A stretch of 64,000 bases of DNA, taken from the NCBI GenBank assembly GCA_963677655.1, contig OY782088.1; one strand, given 5' to 3'. Each line of letters opens with the position of its first letter. The first letter of the stretch is position 1. The notes beneath the pieces were generated by a model. The model ran no database searches and was not told the origin of the DNA. It worked only from the letters and a program-made list of their open reading frames with translations. Made by a program: the position numbers and the translations under genes. The stretch is from Saccharicrinis sp963677655. GTDB taxonomy: Bacteria > Bacteroidota > Bacteroidia > Bacteroidales > Marinilabiliaceae. Below, piece by piece: positions 16,604-25,379 of this stretch.

Positions 16604-19129
16604 TTACTCTTCAGATTCATTTAAAGCTTTATCTTCGTTTTTTAGAATTGAAGAAAATATTTTACTTTCGGTTTCGTTGAAATCAACCTTAATAATATCT
16701 CCTTCAGAAACAGATGCTTGAATTATAACTTCTGCCATTTCGTCTTCAAGATATTTTTGAATAGCTCTTTTTAAAGGACGAGCTCCAAAATGCGTATCGA
16801 AACCTTTTGATGCAATAAAGTCCTTAGCAGCTTCTGTTAATTCAAGTTTGTAGCCGAGTCCTTCAACTCTAGAGTACAATCCTTTTAATTCAATATCAAT
16901 GATTTTATGTATATCTTCTTTTTCAAGAGTGTTAAATACAATAACATCATCAATTCTATTGATAAACTCAGGAGCAAAAGCTTTCTTAAGAGCTTTTTGG
17001 ATCACATGACGAGCATGATCAGAATCTGATTCTCTACTTTGAGTCTGGAATCCAACGCCTCTACCAAAATCTTTTAATTCTCTAGATCCGATGTTGGAAG
17101 TCATGATGATAATTGTATTTTTAAAATCAACTCTTCTTCCTAAGCTATCAGTTAATCTACCTTCATCTAGTACTTGAAGTAGTAAATTAAATACATCAGG
17201 ATGCGCTTTTTCAATTTCGTCTAAAAGTACTACAGAATATGGGCGACGGCGCACTTTCTCTGTAAGTTGTCCACCCTCTTCGTATCCGATATATCCCGGA
17301 GGTGCTCCAACAAGTCGTGATACAGAGAATTTTTCCATGTATTCACTCATGTCAATTCTGATCAAAGCATCAGTAGAGTCAAATAAGTACTTAGCTAATA
17401 CTTTTGCTAGGTGAGTTTTTCCAACTCCAGTTGGTCCTAAAAATACAAATGAACCAATAGGTCTATTGGGATCTTTAAGCCCTGCTCTGTTCCTTTGAAT
17501 TGCTTTAACAATTTTCTGGATTGCTTCTTCTTGTCCAATTACACTACCTTTTAATTGATCACCCATTTGAAGTAATCTATAACCTTCAGCTTGTGCAACT
17601 CTTTGAACAGGAATACCAGTCATCATAGCAACTACTTCAGCAACCTTTTCGATATCTACGGTTTCTTTATGTTGTTGAAGTTCTTGTTCCCATTTTGCTT
17701 TTGCATTATTTAGTTCTTCTAAATAATTTTTTTCCTTATCTCTAAAACTTGCAGCTAATTCAAAATTTTGAGCTTTTACTGCTTTAATTTTGTTTTCTTT
17801 TGTTTCTTCAATTTGTTCTTCAAGCTTTAAGATAGTTTCAGGAACAATAATGTTTGAAATGTGAACTCTTGAACCTGCTTCATCCAAAGCATCAATAGCC
17901 TTGTCAGGAAGATGGCGATCTGTAATATATCTTTCTGTTAATTTTACACAAGCTTCAACAGCTTCCGGTGTGTATTCAACATTGTGATGATCTTCATATT
18001 TTTCCTTAATGTTATTAAGGATTTCAACAGTCTCTTCAATAGAAGTTGGTTCTACCATTACCTTCTGAAACCTTCTTTCTAAAGCACCATCTTTTTCAAT
18101 ATGCTGACGATATTCGTCTAATGTTGTAGCACCAATACATTGAATTTCTCCACGAGCTAATGCCGGTTTCAACATATTTGCTGCATCTAAAGATCCTGTT
18201 GCACCACCAGCTCCAACAATAGTATGAATCTCGTCAATGAAAAGTATAATGTTAGGATTTTTAGAAAGCTCATTAAGGATGGCTTTCATTCTTTCTTCAA
18301 ATTGGCCACGATATTTTGTTCCAGCAACAATAGAAGCCAAGTCTAGAGTGATAACCCTTTTATCAAAAAGAACTCTTGAAACTTTCTTTTCGTATATTCT
18401 AATTGCTAAACCTTCTGCAATAGCTGATTTACCAACTCCTGGTTCACCAATTAATATTGGATTATTCTTTTTTCTTCGACTTAATATTTGTGCAAGTCTC
18501 TCTATTTCGTGTTCTCTGCCAACGATTGGGTCAAGCTTACCTTCTTCGGCTGCTTGAGTCATGTCTATACCAAAATTATCTAATACTGGAGTATCAGACC
18601 CCTTAGAGCCACTAGTTGATCTAGGAGCATCAGAGCCTCCGCCTGATGAGAATGGGCTATCTTGATCATCATCCTCAGGCAAATCAGCCTTTGCTAATGG
18701 TTCGTTTTTGGTAATAAGCCCTTTTACTTTTTCGTAATTAATTTTTTCTTCTGCCATAAGTTCAGATATAAAACCTCGATTATCTTTTAATAAAGCTAAT
18801 AACAAATGTCCTGTATTAATGTTCTTGCTTTTAACAGATCTAGCTTCTAAATATATTAAGCGCAATATTCTTTCAGATGATTTCAACAAAGGAATATGAT
18901 CTGTATGTTCTAATATTACATTTGTTTTTAATTTTGATTCAATATTGTTTTTTAAGGAATCTAAACTAACATTTAGTTGAGTCAGAATTTCTATAGCAGT
19001 CCCTTCACCTTCTCTTAATATACCCAAAAATAAATGTTCTGGACTTATATAAGGATTACCTAGTCTTTCTGCTTCTTCCTTAGCAAAACTAATAACATCA
19101 TTAATTCTTTCTGAGAAATTTAAATTCAT
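16604..19129 (-). CDS. clpC: ATP-dependent Clp protease ATP-binding subunit ClpC
   Basis: An 841-residue Hsp100 unfoldase that feeds proteins to ClpP. Two Clp_N repeats (about residues 3-145) include YISPEHLFLGILREGEG. AAA-1 has Walker A GEPGVGKS (228-235) and FIDEIHTIVGAG. A UVR-like insert in the middle domain (VKAQNFELAASFRDKE) marks ClpC rather than ClpB. AAA-2 has GPTGVGKTHLAK and LLDEIEKAH, followed by the D2-small domain with GARPLKRAIQKYLEDE. A Ser/Gly/Asp linker joins the N-domain to AAA-1. Divergent from gyrA. No mcsA/mcsB or ctsR lies nearby, so control is not of the Bacillus type as far as the window shows. Confidence 0.96.
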   Translation of the reverse strand: MNLNFSERINDVISFAKEEAERLGNPYISPEHLFLGILREGEGTAIEILTQLNVSLDSLKNNIESKLKTNVILEHTDHIPLLKSSERILRLIYLEARSVKSKNINTGHLLLALLKDNRGFISELMAEEKINYEKVKGLITKNEPLAKADLPEDDDQDSPFSSGGGSDAPRSTSGSKGSDTPVLDNFGIDMTQAAEEGKLDPIVGREHEIERLAQILSRRKKNNPILIGEPGVGKSAIAEGLAIRIYEKKVSRVLFDKRVITLDLASIVAGTKYRGQFEERMKAILNELSKNPNIILFIDEIHTIVGAGGATGSLDAANMLKPALARGEIQCIGATTLDEYRQHIEKDGALERRFQKVMVEPTSIEETVEILNNIKEKYEDHHNVEYTPEAVEACVKLTERYITDRHLPDKAIDALDEAGSRVHISNIIVPETILKLEEQIEETKENKIKAVKAQNFELAASFRDKEKNYLEELNNAKAKWEQELQQHKETVDIEKVAEVVAMMTGIPVQRVAQAEGYRLLQMGDQLKGSVIGQEEAIQKIVKAIQRNRAGLKDPNRPIGSFVFLGPTGVGKTHLAKVLAKYLFDSTDALIRIDMSEYMEKFSVSRLVGAPPGYIGYEEGGQLTEKVRRRPYSVVLLDEIEKAHPDVFNLLLQVLDEGRLTDSLGRRVDFKNTIIIMTSNIGSRELKDFGRGVGFQTQSRESDSDHARHVIQKALKKAFAPEFINRIDDVIVFNTLEKEDIHKIIDIELKGLYSRVEGLGYKLELTEAAKDFIASKGFDTHFGARPLKRAIQKYLEDEMAEVIIQASVSEGDIIKVDFNETESKIFSSILKNEDKALNESEE

Positions 19130-19304
19130 ATTAAAAGTATTTAATAAGAAGTTTAAAAATACAATTTATTTTAAATTTTCACCATTCTAATCCCTAAAAA
19201 TAGCAATAAAATAGCGCAATTGAGAAAGTTTTGTACTTGTTGATAAAATGTGGTAAAAAACGCTTTATAATTATAGTATAATTGACTAAATTAGGCCGTT
19301 CAAA

Positions 19305-19330
19305 AAAACAGGCTGTAATAGGCCTGTTTT
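19305..19330 (-). terminator. Terminator-like hairpin in the clpC-gyrA divergent gap
   Basis: AAAACAGGC pairs with GCCTGTTTT around a short loop. In the minus direction the stem is followed by seven T residues, a good intrinsic terminator. In the plus direction it is followed by TTTTCATTTG, 35 bases before gyrA. A terminator between divergent genes is unexpected, so it may be a leader attenuator or may insulate gyrA from antisense transcripts. Confidence 0.5.
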
Positions 19331-19364
19331 CATTTGTAAATTCTAATTCATAATTTAATATTAA

Positions 19365-21887
19365 ATGGCTGAAGGAGAGAAAATAATAAAAATCAATATT
19401 GAGGAAGAAATGAAATCTGCTTACATTGATTATTCAATGTCAGTGATTGTTTCCAGAGCACTACCCGACGTTAGAGATGGTTTTAAGCCTGTTCATCGAC
19501 GTGTTTTATATGGGATGAGTGAACTGGGGATATCTTCCACAAAGCCATATAAAAAATCAGCAAGGATTGTAGGAGAGGTTCTTGGTAAATATCACCCACA
19601 TGGTGATTCTTCTGTTTATTTTGCCATGGTTCGTATGGCGCAGGAATGGTCATTACGTTATCCATTAGTTGATGGCCAGGGAAACTTTGGGTCAGTTGAT
19701 GGAGATAGTCCTGCTGCAATGCGTTATACCGAAGCGAGATTAAATAAAATAGCTGAGGAAACATTAGTTGATATAGATAAACGTACTGTTGATTTTCAGT
19801 TAAACTTTGATGACTCTATACAGGAGCCAACAGTTTTACCAACCAGAATTCCTAATTTACTTGTAAATGGAGCAAGCGGTATTGCTGTTGGTATGGCAAC
19901 GAACATGCCTCCTCATAATTTAACAGAAATCATAAACGCTACAATTGCTTATATTGAAGATAAAGAAATTGAAGTTGAGGGTTTATTAGAATATGTAAAA
20001 GCTCCTGATTTTCCTACAGGCGGTATAATATATGGATATAAAGGTGTAAAAGAAGCTTTTGAAACAGGTAGGGGTAGAGTTGTTGTTAGAGCTAAAGCAG
20101 AAGTTGAGACGGAATCTAATGGTAGAGAGAAGATCATTATAACAGAAATTCCATATTTAGTTAATAAGGCTGAATTGATTATGAAAATTGCAGATCTTGT
20201 TAACGAAAAGAGAATCGAAGGAATCTCAAATGTTAATGATGAATCAGACAGACAAGGAATGCGTATTGTAGTTGATCTTAAAAAAGATTCAATTGCAAAT
20301 GTTGTTCTTAATAACTTGTATAAATTAACTGCTTTACAATCGTCATTTAGTGTTAATAATATTGCTTTAGTTAAAGGTCGTCCTAAGTTATTGAACCTTA
20401 AAGGTCTTGTTAGTAATTTTGTTGAGCATAGACATGATGTCGTTACAAGAAGAACACAATATGAATTAGAGCAGGCAGAAAAGAGAGCGCATATACTAGA
20501 AGGGTTAATTATTGCCAGTGATAATATTGATGAAGTAATTAAGATCATTAGAGCAGCTGCCAGTCCTGATGAAGCTAGAGAAAAGTTAATTGCCAGATTT
20601 GAATTGACGGAAATACAAGCGCGTGCAATTGTAGATATGCGTTTAAGGCAGTTAACTGGTCTGGAACAAGATAAGTTAAGGGCTGAATATGAGGATTTAA
20701 TGAAGGAGATTGCTGACCTTAAGGATATTTTAGCTCATGAATCAAGACGAATGGAAATCATTACTAATGAACTTATCGAGATAAGAGATAAATATGGTGA
20801 TGAGCGTAAAACTGAGATAGTTTATTCTTCAGAAGAGTTTAATCCAGAAGATTTTTATGCTGATGATGAGATGATTATTACTATTTCTCATATGGGATAT
20901 ATTAAACGAACTCCATTAGCTGAATTTAGAACGCAGAATAGAGGAGGAGTAGGTTCGAAAGGAAGCACTACCCGTGATGAAGATTTTATTGAGCATTTGT
21001 ATCCTGCAACAATGCATAATACAATGTTATTCTTTACACAGAAAGGTAGATGTTTTTGGTTGAAAGTGTATGATATTCCAGAAGGAGCAAAGAATACAAA
21101 AGGTAGAGCTATTCAGAATTTATTGAATATTGAAGGTGATGATCAGGTGAAAGCTTTTATTAAAGTTAAAAAGCTTAATGATGAAGATTATATAAATAAT
21201 AATTATATAATAATGGGTACTAAAAAAGGTATCATTAAAAAATCATTACTTGCTGATTATTCAAGACCGAGAGTGAATGGAGTAAATGCTATCACAATTA
21301 AAGAGGATGATGAGTTAATACAAGCAAGATTAACTCATGGAGAAGCAGAAATATTGATGGCAACAAGATCTGGTAGGGCTATTAGATTTAATGAATCTAA
21401 TGTTAGATGTATTGGTCGTACAGGTTCTGGAGTAAGAGGAATAACTTTAGATACAACATCGGATGAAGTTGTTGGCATGATATGTGTAAAAGATGATAGT
21501 GAAGATGTTCTTGTTGTATCAGAAAAAGGTTTTGGAAAAAGATCTAAAATTGACGATTACCGAATTACCAACAGAGGTGGTAAAGGTGTTAAAACAATGA
21601 AGATTACAGACAAAACAGGAGCGCTTATTACAATTAAGAATGTTACTGATGATAATGATTTAATGATTATCAATAAGTCAGGAATTACAATTCGCTTGGC
21701 ATTATCTGATCTTAGGACAACAGGAAGAGCAACTCAGGGAGTTAAAGTAATTAATTTGAGAAATGGCGATGAAATAGCTTCTGTAGCAAAAGTTTCGGCA
21801 TTTAAAGAAGAGGTTGAAGATGTTGAGAATATCGAAGAAAACGGAGATGTATCAAATGACGATACTAATACTGAAACTCAGGAATAA
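19365..21887 (+). CDS. gyrA: DNA gyrase subunit A
   Basis: An 840-residue topoisomerase II A subunit that introduces negative supercoils with GyrB. The breakage-reunion domain carries RALPDVRDGFKPVHRRVLYG and the catalytic Tyr121 in AAMRYTEARL. The quinolone region reads YHPHGDSSVYFAMVRMAQ, with Ser82 equivalent to E. coli Ser83 and Phe86 at the E. coli Asp87 position. The C-terminal beta-pinwheel has the GyrA-box QNRGGVGSKG, which distinguishes GyrA from ParC. The acidic tail (EEVEDVENIEENGDVSNDD) is typical. Followed by a TPR gene after 34 bp, with no terminator between. Confidence 0.97.
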   Translation: MAEGEKIIKINIEEEMKSAYIDYSMSVIVSRALPDVRDGFKPVHRRVLYGMSELGISSTKPYKKSARIVGEVLGKYHPHGDSSVYFAMVRMAQEWSLRYPLVDGQGNFGSVDGDSPAAMRYTEARLNKIAEETLVDIDKRTVDFQLNFDDSIQEPTVLPTRIPNLLVNGASGIAVGMATNMPPHNLTEIINATIAYIEDKEIEVEGLLEYVKAPDFPTGGIIYGYKGVKEAFETGRGRVVVRAKAEVETESNGREKIIITEIPYLVNKAELIMKIADLVNEKRIEGISNVNDESDRQGMRIVVDLKKDSIANVVLNNLYKLTALQSSFSVNNIALVKGRPKLLNLKGLVSNFVEHRHDVVTRRTQYELEQAEKRAHILEGLIIASDNIDEVIKIIRAAASPDEAREKLIARFELTEIQARAIVDMRLRQLTGLEQDKLRAEYEDLMKEIADLKDILAHESRRMEIITNELIEIRDKYGDERKTEIVYSSEEFNPEDFYADDEMIITISHMGYIKRTPLAEFRTQNRGGVGSKGSTTRDEDFIEHLYPATMHNTMLFFTQKGRCFWLKVYDIPEGAKNTKGRAIQNLLNIEGDDQVKAFIKVKKLNDEDYINNNYIIMGTKKGIIKKSLLADYSRPRVNGVNAITIKEDDELIQARLTHGEAEILMATRSGRAIRFNESNVRCIGRTGSGVRGITLDTTSDEVVGMICVKDDSEDVLVVSEKGFGKRSKIDDYRITNRGGKGVKTMKITDKTGALITIKNVTDDNDLMIINKSGITIRLALSDLRTTGRATQGVKVINLRNGDEIASVAKVSAFKEEVEDVENIEENGDVSNDDTNTETQE

Positions 21888-21921
21888 ATAGAATTTAAGA
21901 ATCCACACAATAAAACTTAAT

Positions 21922-23088
21922 ATGATGAAGAAAACTATTTTATTATTAGTAAGTGTAATAGCTTTTTCAACAGCTTTTGCTCAAAAGGGAAAGGTTACAA
22001 CTGCGACAACCTTGTTAGATCAAGGTGATGTAGAAAAAGCAAAAGAAGCTATTGATGCTGCAATGACAAATGAAAAGAGTGAAGCTTGGCCAAAAACTTA
22101 TATTGTAGCGGCAAAAGTGTACACAAAATTAGCGAAAGATGGTAAGGATGACCAAGGTATAATTAAAGCATCTAAATTTTATGAAAAAGCAATTGAGCTT
22201 GATAAAAAAGGAGATGCGAAAGGAAAGAAAATTGGTCGTTATAAAAATGAAATTGGACAAGCATTGTTGTTTTTTGGAAATGAATTAACAAATGCAGGTG
22301 TCGAGGCTTTTAATAAGGAAGATTTTAGTGGTGCAGTAGAAGCATTCGAAAATCTTTTAGCGTTAAATAGCAATGAGTATGCAATAGCAATGCAAGGTGA
22401 AAAAGTAGATACTGCTATTATTTATAATACAGCCTTAGCTGCATATAATGCAAAAGATTGGACTGCTGCTGAAAAGTATTTTGATAAATCAATTGATTTA
22501 AAATATGGTGGTGGTGATGCTGTTTTATTATTACATCAAGTGCTTGGTTCAGCTCAAGATTCAGCTAAGATGGGACCTAATTTGATTAAAGGCTTTGAAA
22601 CTTATCCTGAAGATGATAGAATTTTAACTGAATTGATTAACTATTATTTAACTACAAAGCAAAATGATAAGGCTCTTGATTATTTAAACAAGGCTATTGA
22701 AAGTGATCAATCAAATCCATCTTTCTATTATGCACGTGGTGTTTTAAATGATAATAGCAAGAATTTTGATGCTGCATTGGTAGATTATGACAAATGTTTA
22801 GAGCTGGATTCTGAGTATTTTAATGCATTATTTAACTTAGGAGTAATGTACTTCAATAAAGGAGTAGAGGAAGTTAATTTAGCAAATGATGAAACTGATA
22901 CTAAAAAATACGAAGCTAAAAAAGCAGCTGCTGAAAAAACATTCAAAAAGTCACTGCCTTACTTTGAGAGAGCTCGTGAAATTAGACCTGATGAGGCTGC
23001 TGTTTTAGAGAGTTTAAAAACTCTTTATTATAGATTTGAGATGATGGATAAGTACAATGATGTTGAAGCGAAATTAAAATCACTATAA
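21922..23088 (+). CDS. Exported tetratricopeptide repeat protein
   Basis: A 388-residue protein with a signal peptide (residues 1-~21, ending STAFAQ). At least four TPR units follow. Clear ones are TTLLDQGDVEKAKEAIDAAM, NTALAAYNAKDWTAAEKYFD, ELINYYLTTKQNDKALDYLN, PSFYYARGVLNDNSKNFDAA with LVDYDKCLELD, and NALFNLGVMYFNKGVEEVN. It presumably acts as a periplasmic or lipid-free envelope scaffold. It lies 34 bp downstream of gyrA and may be co-transcribed, an arrangement I infer from the missing terminator and short gap. Function unknown. Confidence 0.8.
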   Translation: MMKKTILLLVSVIAFSTAFAQKGKVTTATTLLDQGDVEKAKEAIDAAMTNEKSEAWPKTYIVAAKVYTKLAKDGKDDQGIIKASKFYEKAIELDKKGDAKGKKIGRYKNEIGQALLFFGNELTNAGVEAFNKEDFSGAVEAFENLLALNSNEYAIAMQGEKVDTAIIYNTALAAYNAKDWTAAEKYFDKSIDLKYGGGDAVLLLHQVLGSAQDSAKMGPNLIKGFETYPEDDRILTELINYYLTTKQNDKALDYLNKAIESDQSNPSFYYARGVLNDNSKNFDAALVDYDKCLELDSEYFNALFNLGVMYFNKGVEEVNLANDETDTKKYEAKKAAAEKTFKKSLPYFERAREIRPDEAAVLESLKTLYYRFEMMDKYNDVEAKLKSL

Positions 23089-23112
23089 TTATTCATAATA
23101 TAATAGAGATTA

Positions 23113-23140
23113 AAATCCGGGCATTTGTCCGGATTTTTTC
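23113..23140 (+). terminator. Terminator after the gyrA-TPR unit
   Basis: AAATCCGG pairs with CCGGATTT around GCATTTGT, followed by TTTTC. Confidence 0.82.
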
Positions 23141-23170
23141 GTTTATACCAACTAGTAAAAGGATATTTTT

Positions 23171-24206
23171 GGATCAAGTATAAAAGTTGGGTCTTAATTG
23201 TATAATTAATAATTATGCAAAAATGTTTGTTAACTTGAACAGGAAGAATTTTACATCAGAAACACCCCTGAATTGCCTTCTGAATTCTTTGATTTTGGCA
23301 TTGAAAGATTCTGCTGCAGCATTTGTGCTTCTGTTGTTAAAATAGTTAATGATATTGTTATAATGATTCTCAAAAGTTCTCTTTAATACTTGAAAAGTAT
23401 CAATGTCAGTCAATTCTATTTGATTAAACCATTATGCCAGGTATGTCATTGCAATTGGTTTTGTAATATTACGACTATATATAAGATATAAATGATGAGA
23501 GAGATCATAAACCTGTTCTATTTCATGATTGTGATTGAATAATATATTGGCTCTGTGTTTTTGTGACTCAGTCCATTTATGACTGGGTTTAAAAAGTAGA
23601 TACCTACTTCGTGCCAACAATTGTTTTAAAGTATCCCCATTTTCAAAAGTATCAGGTTGATATTTCCTTCCTTCTTCTTTAGCTTGTTTATAAGCTTGAT
23701 TGTCCTGATCAATTGCTTCCCATCTATAGTTGATTCGTTTCTGCTGTACTGCATCACAAGCCAATTTCTGAACATGAAAACGATCTATAACAGTAGTTTG
23801 TTTAGGGAAGCATTTTGTGGCAATTAAATTCATGCAGTTAGCCATATCTAATGTCACTTCTTTGGCCATGCGACGCTGTTCTTCTGAAAACTTTTCCTTA
23901 ATGATTTTAATAATATCGTCAGTTTGTGTTCCCTTGAAAATACAAACTATAGAGCCTTTCTCACCTTTCTTTGCCTTATTGGTAAGTATTGTATACAATT
24001 CACCATTGAACATAGCTGTTTCATCTAAAGAAAGAGAGCAACCGATATTTTTAGGAAAAAGCAGGAAATCTTCAGCATGTTCTTTCTGACTCCAATCATT
24101 GTAGTCGCTCAACTTATTTTTGTATTGACGTTGAAAATTTCGTCCATTTACGCCAAGGTATACTTCAAGACTTTGACAGCTTATAGCATTAGAATCTACT
24201 AATTTC
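23171..24206 (-). mobile_element. ISAon1-like insertion sequence remnant, copy A
   Basis: Holds the inactivated ISAon1-type transposase. The end beyond the 3' side of the gene starts with a 24-base motif (23171-23194, GGATCAAG.. ..TTGGGTCT). The other end is missing: the coding homology stops near 24200 and runs straight into a second copy of that same motif at 24207 in the same orientation. The N-terminal reading frame found in complete ISAon1 elements is absent. Confidence 0.7.
23213..24206 (-). pseudogene. ISAon1-family (ISL3-like DDE) transposase, broken
   Basis: The minus-strand frame runs from the truncated left end near 24200 (CQSLEVYLGVNGRNFQRQYK) through the catalytic core: IGCSLSLDETAMFNGELYTI has the first Asp, EVTLDMANCMNLIATKCFP the second, VIDRFHVQKLACDAVQQKR and LKQLLARSRYLLFK follow, and FNNRSTNAAAESFNAKIK supplies the final Glu region. 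A TAA at 23432-23434 interrupts it in frame (MTYLA-stop-WFNQIEL), so one nonsense change separates the two parts. The 5' end is also missing. It therefore cannot make an active transposase. Base composition resembles the host, so it is not obviously recent. Confidence 0.85.
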
Positions 24207-24345
24207 GGATCAAGTATAGAAATTGGGTCTAAATGTTGTTTTAATTAATTAAGTATAGATTTTTGTTGTCCTGAATAGGAAATTATTAACGTCAAAAACA
24301 CTTCTGAACTGTCATAAAATTTCTTTGTTTTAAGGCTGAAAGCCT
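24207..24345 (-). mobile_element. Decayed end fragment of a second ISAon1-like copy (copy B)
   Basis: Begins with the 24-base terminal motif, differing from 23171-23194 at two positions. It then follows the same order of sequence blocks as the transposase 3' end of copy A (TGTTG..CTGAA.AGGAA, then AAAACACTTCTGAA beside GAAACACCCCTGAA, ending near GCTGAAAG), at lower identity. No open frame survives. It points the same way as copy A, so the two look like a tandem or nested pair. Confidence 0.55.
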
Positions 24346-24541
24346 TATACAGGAAACTTGGGACGTCGTCCTAAATACATATACATCCTGTAAGTTCAGG
24401 CTATAAGTCTGAAAAATTTTTATTGCATTCAAATCTACAAAATATTATTGGAGGTAGTTACAGACTTTTAGCCTGATATTTTCCTGATGACAAAAACAAG
24501 GGGTGTTGCCTCCTTGTTGTGATGTTATAGGCTTTCAGCCT
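24332..24541. repeat. Nested REP-like palindrome cluster
   Basis: Outer pair: AAGGCTGAAAGCCTT (24332-24346) and AGGCTTTCAGCCT near 24529-24541 are inverted relatives. Inner pair: CAGGCTATAAGTCTG (24397-24411) and CAGACTTTTAGCCTG (24461-24475) form a 15-base inverted repeat with one mismatch. Each half also holds a second small palindrome (GGACGTCGTCC; ACAAGG..CCTTGT). The arrangement resembles REP/BIME elements moved by REP-associated tyrosine transposases. No such transposase is in the window. Confidence 0.55.
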
Positions 24542-24742
24542 CTTTTCTATTTAGCAGCAAAATAATCACTTTTTTTTAGCAGACCGAAATATAATGCATG
24601 ATCCCTAGAAAGCTTCTATTTGAATTTAAACAAATAGAACAATAAATGATTTTAGTTTGGTTAATATAATAAGGAAAGAATAATGATGTTTTTTTAAACA
24701 AAAAAAGGTTAATTCAAAAAATAATTGAATTAACCTTTTCTG
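24542..24742. other. Gap between REP cluster and tRNA array
   Basis: About 200 bases without a gene. A stem AAAAAAGGTTAATTC with GAATTAACCTTTTC (about 24703-24740) directly follows the tRNA array on the minus strand and probably terminates its transcript. Confidence 0.5.
24703..24740 (-). terminator. Terminator of the tRNA-Asp array
   Basis: On the minus strand, AAAAGGTTAATTCAATT pairs with AATTGAATTAACCTTTTT, followed by T-rich sequence, just past the last tRNA gene. Confidence 0.72.
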
Positions 24743-24816
24743 CGGTCTGGACGGGACTCGAACCCGCGACCTCCGGCGTGACAGGCCGGCATTCTAACCA
24801 GCTGAACTACCAGACC
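24743..24816 (-). tRNA. tRNA-Asp (anticodon GTC), copy 1 from left
   Basis: 74 bases forming a full cloverleaf on the minus strand: acceptor stem GGTCTGG with CCAGACC, discriminator G, anticodon arm CCGGC-CTGTCAC-GCCGG with GTC, and T arm GCGGG-TTCGAGT-CCCGT. CCA is not encoded. It is the last gene of a five-gene array transcribed leftward. Confidence 0.97.
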
Positions 24817-24843
24817 AATTTTTAGATCTTATTGTTATAATTG

Positions 24844-24917
24844 CGGTCTGGACGGGACTCGAACCCGCGACCTCCGGCGTGACAGGCCGGCATTCTAACC
24901 AGCTGAACTACCAGACC
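24844..24917 (-). tRNA. tRNA-Asp (anticodon GTC), copy 2
   Basis: Identical in sequence to the first copy (same acceptor, anticodon and T arms). The 27-base spacer to copy 1 is unlike the spacers further right. Confidence 0.97.
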
Positions 24918-24952
24918 GTTTTTTTAAGATCTAAGTTTTTGTTTTATAGTTG

Positions 24953-25026
24953 CGGTCTGGACGGGACTCGAACCCGCGACCTCCGGCGTGACAGGCCGGC
25001 ATTCTAACCAGCTGAACTACCAGACC
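24953..25026 (-). tRNA. tRNA-Asp (anticodon GTC), copy 3
   Basis: Identical to the other copies. It starts the perfect 147-base tandem repeat unit: the spacer to its right is identical to the one after copy 4. Confidence 0.97.
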
Positions 25027-25099
25027 AGTATAAAACAAAATCAATAATTTTTTTCGAGTATAAAGTAAAGATCTTTTTCCTTACTTTGCTTTCAGTATG

Positions 25100-25173
25100 C
25101 GGTCTGGACGGGACTCGAACCCGCGACCTCCGGCGTGACAGGCCGGCATTCTAACCAGCTGAACTACCAGACC
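25100..25173 (-). tRNA. tRNA-Asp (anticodon GTC), copy 4
   Basis: Identical to the other copies, exactly 147 bases from copies 3 and 5, with identical 73-base spacers on both sides. Confidence 0.97.
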
Positions 25174-25246
25174 AGTATAAAACAAAATCAATAATTTTTT
25201 TCGAGTATAAAGTAAAGATCTTTTTCCTTACTTTGCTTTCAGTATG

Positions 25247-25320
25247 CGGTCTGGACGGGACTCGAACCCGCGACCTCCGGCGTGACAGGCCGGCATTCTA
25301 ACCAGCTGAACTACCAGACC
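25247..25320 (-). tRNA. tRNA-Asp (anticodon GTC), copy 5 (first in the transcript)
   Basis: Identical to the other copies. It is the promoter-proximal gene; the array promoter lies 29 bases upstream on the minus strand. Confidence 0.97.
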
Positions 25321-25348
25321 AAGTGTGCTTGTTTTTTCTGAAAGCGAT

Positions 25349-25379
25349 GCAAAGATAGAGCTTTTGTGTCTACTTGCAA
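25349..25379 (-). promoter_or_regulatory. Promoter of the tRNA-Asp array
   Basis: On the minus strand TTG (25377-25379) and TATCTTTGC (25349-25357) are 19 bases apart, matching the Bacteroidota consensus. Transcription would start about 20 bases before copy 5. Confidence 0.78.

Larger units (their letters stand above)
24953..25246. repeat. 147-base tandem duplication containing one tRNA-Asp plus spacer
   Basis: Two consecutive 147-base units (24953-25099 and 25100-25246) are the same throughout, including the AT-rich spacer with TTTTTTTCGAGTATAAAG and CTTTGCTTTCAGTATG. Identity in the unselected spacer points to a recent duplication or ongoing copy-number change. Confidence 0.9.

Noticed and set aside
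24743..25320. Regularly spaced identical repeats that look like a CRISPR array
   Set aside because: The repeats are 74-base tRNA-Asp genes with a full cloverleaf, and two spacers are identical to each other, unlike CRISPR spacers.
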